Shown: one piece after another, positions 15,526 to 16,179 of the stretch
Layout: each line of letters starts with the position of its first letter
Numbering within the stretch: position 1 is the first letter of the stretch
From: JAZRGE01 sp045644025
GTDB taxonomy: Bacteria > Bacillota > Clostridia > Oscillospirales > Acutalibacteraceae
Direction of reading: 5' to 3'
Assembly: GCA_045644025.1 (NCBI GenBank)
Contig: JAZRGE010000005.1
Span: 1 to 16,179 of the forward strand
DNA: 16,179 bases
The notes under the pieces: model-generated
The model's database searches: none
The model's input: only the letters and a program-made list of their open reading frames with translations
What the model was told of the DNA's origin: nothing
Made by a program: the position numbers and the translations under genes

Positions 15526-16179
15526 CTATAGACCTGCTTTTTCTATTATAAAATCAGCCACACGGGCGCTGCTTTTATCATCTGCAGCAAAGTTGGCCCA
15601 AAGGGAAATTTCTTTCCTGGCGGCGGCCAAAGTATCGTTGCCCCCGGCAAGATTTTTAAGGAACACTTCAAAATCAGCCAGATTATAAATCTTTTCTCCT
15701 GCCTTCATATAGCGATCCATATCAAGGGCAAAATTCACGGTGGATTTATATTCTTCGTAATCTTCCCACACCAAACCAATGGGTTTATCACAAATCAGAA
15801 AATCAAAATAGATAGAAGAATAATCGGTGAGCAATGCATCACAATTTGCCACAAACTCATAAGAGCCGATATTATTTTCCACAAGAAAATCATCATCTAT
15901 AAAAATAAGATTGCTTAAATTCTGCGCCTTGATTCGGCTCACGTCTTGGGCAAAATGAGGTTTAAGCACTATAAGGATCCCGTTGGCTTTAGCCATTTCG
16001 TTCAGCCTTACAGCCGCCTCTTCATCGTGAATAATAGGCAAAGTATTCTTGGTGGCATCGGCAGTGGAATGATTTTTGTGCTGGCGGAACGTGGGGTACC
16101 ACACCACTATCTTCTGCCCTTTAGCTTCGGGGAAAAGGCAGGAAATATCTCGCTTGCAATTAAATAGCACATCGTTTCT
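15526..16179 (-). CDS. CDP-glycerol glycerophosphotransferase family protein, C-terminal part
   Basis: 217 residues are visible and the frame is open to the window edge, so the N-terminus lies beyond. The first residues read RNDVLF, matching the G-x-PRND-x-L segment of the TagB/TagF family, and the internal GTG at 16170 is therefore not the start. Further family motifs are IVVWYPTFR (like YAPTWR), VLKPHF with the conserved His, and ALLTDYSSIYFDFLICDKPI, the segment that holds the CDP-glycerol site in TagF. These enzymes add glycerol phosphate or a related polyol phosphate to teichoic-acid-type polymers at the inner face of the membrane. Whether this one primes, polymerises or decorates another cell-wall glycan cannot be told from the fragment. 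It forms a unit separate from the GH3 operon. Confidence 0.88.
   Translation of the reverse strand, partial: RNDVLFNCKRDISCLFPEAKGQKIVVWYPTFRQHKNHSTADATKNTLPIIHDEEAAVRLNEMAKANGILIVLKPHFAQDVSRIKAQNLSNLIFIDDDFLVENNIGSYEFVANCDALLTDYSSIYFDFLICDKPIGLVWEDYEEYKSTVNFALDMDRYMKAGEKIYNLADFEVFLKNLAGGNDTLAAARKEISLWANFAADDKSSARVADFIIEKAGL

Noticed and set aside
1..16179. tRNA, rRNA, CRISPR, insertion sequence, phage or toxin-antitoxin genes
   Set aside because: None was found on either strand by eye; gene gaps hold only terminators, promoters and the trp leader.

Overview
The window looks like chromosomal DNA of a low-to-mid GC Gram-positive, most likely a gut-type Clostridia (Oscillospirales/Ruminococcaceae-like). 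Supporting signs are strong AGGAGG-type ribosome binding sites, TTGACA/TATAAT-type promoters, compact hairpin-plus-T terminators, a tryptophan T-box leader, a G5/3D-domain cell-wall protein, a CDP-glycerol glycerophosphotransferase and a GH3 enzyme with the reversed domain order known from Ruminococcus and Butyrivibrio. No tRNA, rRNA, CRISPR array, insertion sequence or phage gene was seen. Assignment to a group is inference from gene content.

Region 1 (1-7250, + strand) is a carbohydrate locus. It holds the tail of one, then two complete, tandem paralogues of a large secreted protein with an N-terminal DUF5060-like domain, a GH5-like (clan GH-A) barrel and C-terminal beta domains. The two complete copies end in a membrane anchor; the first, seen only at its end, does not. 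The last copy overlaps by 1 nt the KDPG aldolase gene (eda), which is followed by a KDG-kinase-type sugar kinase gene (kdgK). The layout suggests that the surface protein works on a uronic-acid-containing glycan whose breakdown enters the cell's KDG/KDPG route. Each complete paralogue has its own promoter, and terminators follow copy 1, copy 2 and kdgK.

Region 2 (7247-8103) is a small membrane protein gene with its own near-consensus promoter and a bidirectional terminator.

Region 3 (8105-9731, - strand) is a solitary trpB behind a near-textbook regulatory stack: consensus promoter, T-box leader with a UGG (Trp) specifier, T-box terminator and then, only in the read-through RNA, a well-placed ribosome binding site and a 10-codon open frame (MKFAKRWRSR) with one Trp codon, wrapped in an inverted repeat. 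This T-box plus leader-peptide arrangement is the most interesting item in the window; it recalls, but is not the same as, the Bacillus subtilis rtpLP-rtpA (anti-TRAP) operon.

Region 4 (9815-10971, + strand) is a divergently transcribed G5/3D-domain cell-wall protein.

Region 5 (10974-15479, - strand) is a two-gene operon: a GH3 glycosidase with reversed (C-domain first) order and a downstream LamG-like/metallophosphoesterase fusion. Neither has a signal peptide. Region 6 (15492-16179, - strand) is a terminator and the C-terminal part of a teichoic-acid-type glycerophosphotransferase running off the window edge.
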